Positions 61,372 through 64,000 of a stretch of 64,000 nucleotides of DNA are shown here, piece by piece. Below the pieces are notes generated by a model. That model did no database searches. It was not told where the DNA came from and saw only the letters and a program-made list of their open reading frames with translations. The stretch's first letter is position 1. Each line of letters begins with the position of its first letter. Source of the DNA: Adineta ricciae (taxonomy: Eukaryota; Rotifera; Eurotatoria; Adinetida; Adinetidae); contig CAJNOJ010000048.1 in the NCBI GenBank assembly GCA_905250025.1, positions 310,001 to 374,000 of the forward strand. Reading direction: 5' to 3'. Both the position numbers and the translations under genes were made by a program.

Positions 61372-63534
61372 CTAACACTTATTTATCAGATGTTCCAATG
61401 CATTGATAAATTTCAGAAATTCATACGAAGATAAATGTTGTTGTTGTTCTTGAAATTTTCCTTCAAATCGTAATCTTATTCTCTCATATTCTTTTGTCCA
61501 CTGATAACCGCTCATTGCTTGAGCATAGAGAAACAACTCATGTCCACTTTTAAATTGATAAAATTCATACAATTCAGACTTAATACCATGATTCTCAAAC
61601 CATTGTTGAACATCCGAACTATTCCATTGTTGAATATTCTTCGAGTTTCTTAGAGATGATACCGATGGTAGTTCTATCGAGAGTTGCTCGCCGATCAAAG
61701 ATAATAGTTGGTTGCAATTCGTTTGAAAATCTTCTCGGCCGAAACAAATATGTTTTACTCGTGTTTCAAGCCAACCTTTCGCTTCATAATCAGCATCGAT
61801 CAAGATTGGAATGAATGACTTTTTCAATGTGCTTGTCGCATAGATAAATTCTTGTCGACACGATAAACTCTGATAGAAAGATGGAGAAACAAGCAAGAGT
61901 ACCAAATGACATTGCTGAATCGTCTGTGCTACTTCATTCCAAAGATATTTTCCATTTTGAAAATCAATAGATATGGATAGTTGAGGTAATTTAACTAAGA
62001 CATCATACAATTCTCGACAGAAATGCATATCGTCATGAGAATAGCTTATTCTTAATGAAAAAACCGAATTCTTTGGTGGAAAACAAGGTGGAATCGGAAT
62101 TGACGTTTTACTACCTAAATTATGCAGCACACCGTCCGCTGCTCTTTTTAATGAATACATATGACGTGGGGTATAATCAAAGAGTACGACTTTGTCAAGT
62201 TGATCATTCAAACGAATCGTTTCGAGTCGTTCGATTACTATTAGATCTTCAAGAAGATCCTTTCGATATCGTGGATGAAATGAAATACTCCAAAGAATGT
62301 TAATCACTGCCATGAGTGTCAGTCGATTCGAAAGATCGTTAATTCTTGTTAAATCAGAATAATACAAGAAATTTCCGGTAATTAATTGCAGCATTTTGAT
62401 ATGTTTCTCATTTTCTAAAATGCAATTCATATAATAATCATCCCGACATAATTTCATCACAACGATCCAGAATTCCACTAAATGAAATCCTAAGTATCTC
62501 AATTTACCATTATAAATAGTGCGCAAAATTGCATCTATTAAATAGTCGTTGATAAACGCTCTTATCGAATCGTTGTTCAGTTCATTCGACTGATAACATA
62601 GAACCATTGTTATAAAACTGGTCAGAGTAAAGTATTCATTTTGTTCATTATCAAGAATAAAAGCGAGAATTTGTCCGGATATTTCATTACGGAATTGATT
62701 TAAAATTTGACGACATTTGTGGTATCGAAGAATGGCAGCTCCATCATCATGACGTGCGATGTTACAGATGATTCCGAGAGTGAACTTGTATTCATCAAGA
62801 CTGAGATATGGTAAGGTTAACCATTGTAAACATAATTGTGGACAATCGATCTGAATCAATATTGGAATAGTTTTTGTCGAACAACTGATAACAACAAAAA
62901 ACGATAAGATTTCATGAATTAAAAGATCCATTTGTGAGCGTTCGTTTGTGACGAAATAATCATTGAGAAAATGGAATAGCCGAGGAAAAAGATTTGTTTG
63001 ATATTTATCGAGTTCGAGATCAATGGAATTCGTTTTGAGAACTCTTAATTGTCGTAAGATTAAAATCAGAATACATCCGACGAAACTACGTGTCTTTTGT
63101 TCACTAAATGTCAATCGTGAGTAGACGCTCGTTTGTAGAAAAGCTTCCAAACTTTTCGATAGTTTCAATTGATCAAGTAATCGGTAGGACATTTGTTGTC
63201 GAGCGGATATTGTCATCCTATCGATGATGTCTGATCCATAAATATGAGTCAGCGATTTGCACAATGACCCATTGAACGATGTCCACAAAACTGAATGATG
63301 TTGAACGATGATATCGATAAATTCAGTCGTATCCAGTAATTCAAGACATGATTTGAGAATATATTCAAATATATCCACAGTATCGATAGGTATAGACGAA
63401 AATACTAATGACAGATGTGTAGCAAGCCTTGAGATATCAGTTAGAACATCATGAAGTGCAAATGATTGATTTGTTCGTAAAATCTCATGTAGTTTTTCGT
63501 ATAGGTCATGAATTTGTTGAAACTCTTCACTCAT
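61372..63534 (-). CDS. ARM-TIR-SAM protein, putative NADase (intronless)
   Basis: Single uninterrupted frame of 720 codons from the ATG at 63534 (an ATG 17 codons upstream is less likely). Residues about 1-480 are all-helical, leucine-rich and repeat-like, resembling ARM/HEAT folds (LSLDEYKFTLGIICNIARHDDGA is typical). Residues about 490-615 form a TIR domain: LRISYSHDDMHFCRELYDVL (box 1), HLVLLLVSPSFYQS (box 2) and SFIPILIDA; CRQEF places E562 where SARM1-type NADases have the catalytic glutamate. Residues about 635-695 form a SAM domain (WNSSDVQQWFENHGI.. F.. SGHELFLYAQ). SARM1 has the order ARM-SAM-SAM-TIR, so this is a permuted layout. A role in NAD+ cleavage, innate immunity or stress signalling is inferred. 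No intron, unlike its neighbours. Confidence 0.8.
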   Translation of the reverse strand: MSEEFQQIHDLYEKLHEILRTNQSFALHDVLTDISRLATHLSLVFSSIPIDTVDIFEYILKSCLELLDTTEFIDIIVQHHSVLWTSFNGSLCKSLTHIYGSDIIDRMTISARQQMSYRLLDQLKLSKSLEAFLQTSVYSRLTFSEQKTRSFVGCILILILRQLRVLKTNSIDLELDKYQTNLFPRLFHFLNDYFVTNERSQMDLLIHEILSFFVVISCSTKTIPILIQIDCPQLCLQWLTLPYLSLDEYKFTLGIICNIARHDDGAAILRYHKCRQILNQFRNEISGQILAFILDNEQNEYFTLTSFITMVLCYQSNELNNDSIRAFINDYLIDAILRTIYNGKLRYLGFHLVEFWIVVMKLCRDDYYMNCILENEKHIKMLQLITGNFLYYSDLTRINDLSNRLTLMAVINILWSISFHPRYRKDLLEDLIVIERLETIRLNDQLDKVVLFDYTPRHMYSLKRAADGVLHNLGSKTSIPIPPCFPPKNSVFSLRISYSHDDMHFCRELYDVLVKLPQLSISIDFQNGKYLWNEVAQTIQQCHLVLLLVSPSFYQSLSCRQEFIYATSTLKKSFIPILIDADYEAKGWLETRVKHICFGREDFQTNCNQLLSLIGEQLSIELPSVSSLRNSKNIQQWNSSDVQQWFENHGIKSELYEFYQFKSGHELFLYAQAMSGYQWTKEYERIRLRFEGKFQEQQQHLSSYEFLKFINALEHLINKC

Positions 63535-63734
63535 TACGAAAGTGCTTTTACAAAAAAAAAGAAGCTCTTTGACAATGATAGACACGACAAAAAGGTAAGA
63601 GTATTGTTTCTTATCTACGATTCTTCTGCTCTTGATATCATCAACGAAAGATTGTTCTATCTTTTTTTTTCTTTATTCAAGAAATCCTTCTTAACTTCTT
63701 ATAAATGCGTCATGAAAATTGTTGCCGGCCGTTG

Positions 63735-64000
63735 TCAATCGTGCGGATTGAATCCTTCTTTCAATGTTATCATGCTATCCTTCTGTTGCGAAGCATCATT
63801 AATTAGAACCACTTTTTCAGGATCAACACTTCGACTTAAAACAGTACCGAGACTATCTGGTAGTGGTTGGATATGTTCAAAAAAGTAGGCGTTAATTTGA
63901 GCACCAATAACCAGTAGCCAACCGCAAAAGTAGAAGAACAAAACTGTGATAACGGCAAGACCTAATTGACCAACATAAGATGTCATGAAATTATGAACGT
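63735..64000 (-). CDS. YihY/BrkB-like membrane protein, 3' part (cut by window)
   Basis: The open frame runs into the window edge on the 5' side (codons before the ATG at 63986 stay open), so only the C-terminal about 88 residues are seen. The last membrane helix LGLAVITVLFFYFCGWLLVIGAQINAYFFE matches the end of YihY/virulence factor BrkB family proteins, where a G-A-E/Q-I/L-N-A motif closes the final helix. The tail after it is soluble. Family members are bacterial and plant multipass proteins of uncertain transport role. In an animal this suggests horizontal origin (inference). Full gene lies beyond the window. Confidence 0.5.
   Translation of the reverse strand, partial: VHNFMTSYVGQLGLAVITVLFFYFCGWLLVIGAQINAYFFEHIQPLPDSLGTVLSRSVDPEKVVLINDASQQKDSMITLKEGFNPHD

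Noticed and set aside
63535-63585. Alternative start 17 codons upstream for the ARM-TIR-SAM protein
   Set aside because: The extra segment lies in T-rich sequence and is a hydrophobic stub with no domain; the ATG at 63534 begins the ordinary soluble helix.

Overview
The window is nuclear DNA of a small-genome metazoan, most likely a bdelloid rotifer (Adineta/Rotaria type). The evidence is an AT-rich, compact layout, introns mostly 50-65 bp with GT..AG ends, an animal gene set (innexin, nicotinic receptor subunit, Na+/Ca2+ exchanger with Calx-beta domains, fibrinogen-related protein, LUBAC-type RBR ligase), and a few intronless or bacterial-looking genes. The taxon is an inference; no rRNA or marker gene is present. 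Exon boundaries were read by eye from splice signals and protein family alignment, so individual junctions may be off by a few bases. A 24-N assembly gap lies at 32281-32304.

Layout. 0-5.1 kb: a membrane-anchored JmjC/cupin-8 dioxygenase (-), signal peptide peptidase HM13 (+) and a type II fibrinogen-domain protein (-). 5.7-8.4 kb: FRA10AC1 (+) converging on an innexin (-) with only 64 bp between stops. 10.3-14.6 kb: a Na+/Ca2+ exchanger (-) that carries what look like two mutually exclusive exons for the start of its first Calx-beta domain. 14.6-18.4 kb is gene-poor. 18.4-29.5 kb: a secreted intronless DUF2183/App1-type phosphatase (+), the PI3P effector WIPI2 (-), the p97 cofactor NPLOC4 (-), adenylosuccinate synthetase (-) and PEX14 (+). 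29.8-33.2 kb: an unrecognised single-pass membrane protein with a long Ser/Thr-rich tail (-). 35.5-42.6 kb: an RNF31/HOIP-like RBR E3 ligase with a long C-terminal extension (-) and CHMP1 (-). 43-50.7 kb: two small uncertain ORFs, EMC10 (-), RNF121 (+) and TDRD3 (+). 51.2-61 kb: a type II FkbM-like methyltransferase-fold protein (-), a nicotinic acetylcholine receptor alpha subunit (-), importin beta-1 (-) and ribosomal protein S13 (-). 61.4-64 kb: an intronless ARM-TIR-SAM protein keeping the TIR NADase glutamate (-) and the C-terminal part of a YihY/BrkB-like membrane protein (-) cut by the window edge.

Most genes are conserved housekeeping or membrane-signalling genes with no operon-like functional clustering, although several same-strand neighbours lie only 160-230 bp apart and have strong splice acceptors just upstream of their ATG, which suits spliced-leader trans-splicing. 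The best candidates for new biology are the Na+/Ca2+ exchanger exon pair, the ARM-TIR-SAM gene, the extended HOIP-like ligase and the orphan membrane protein.
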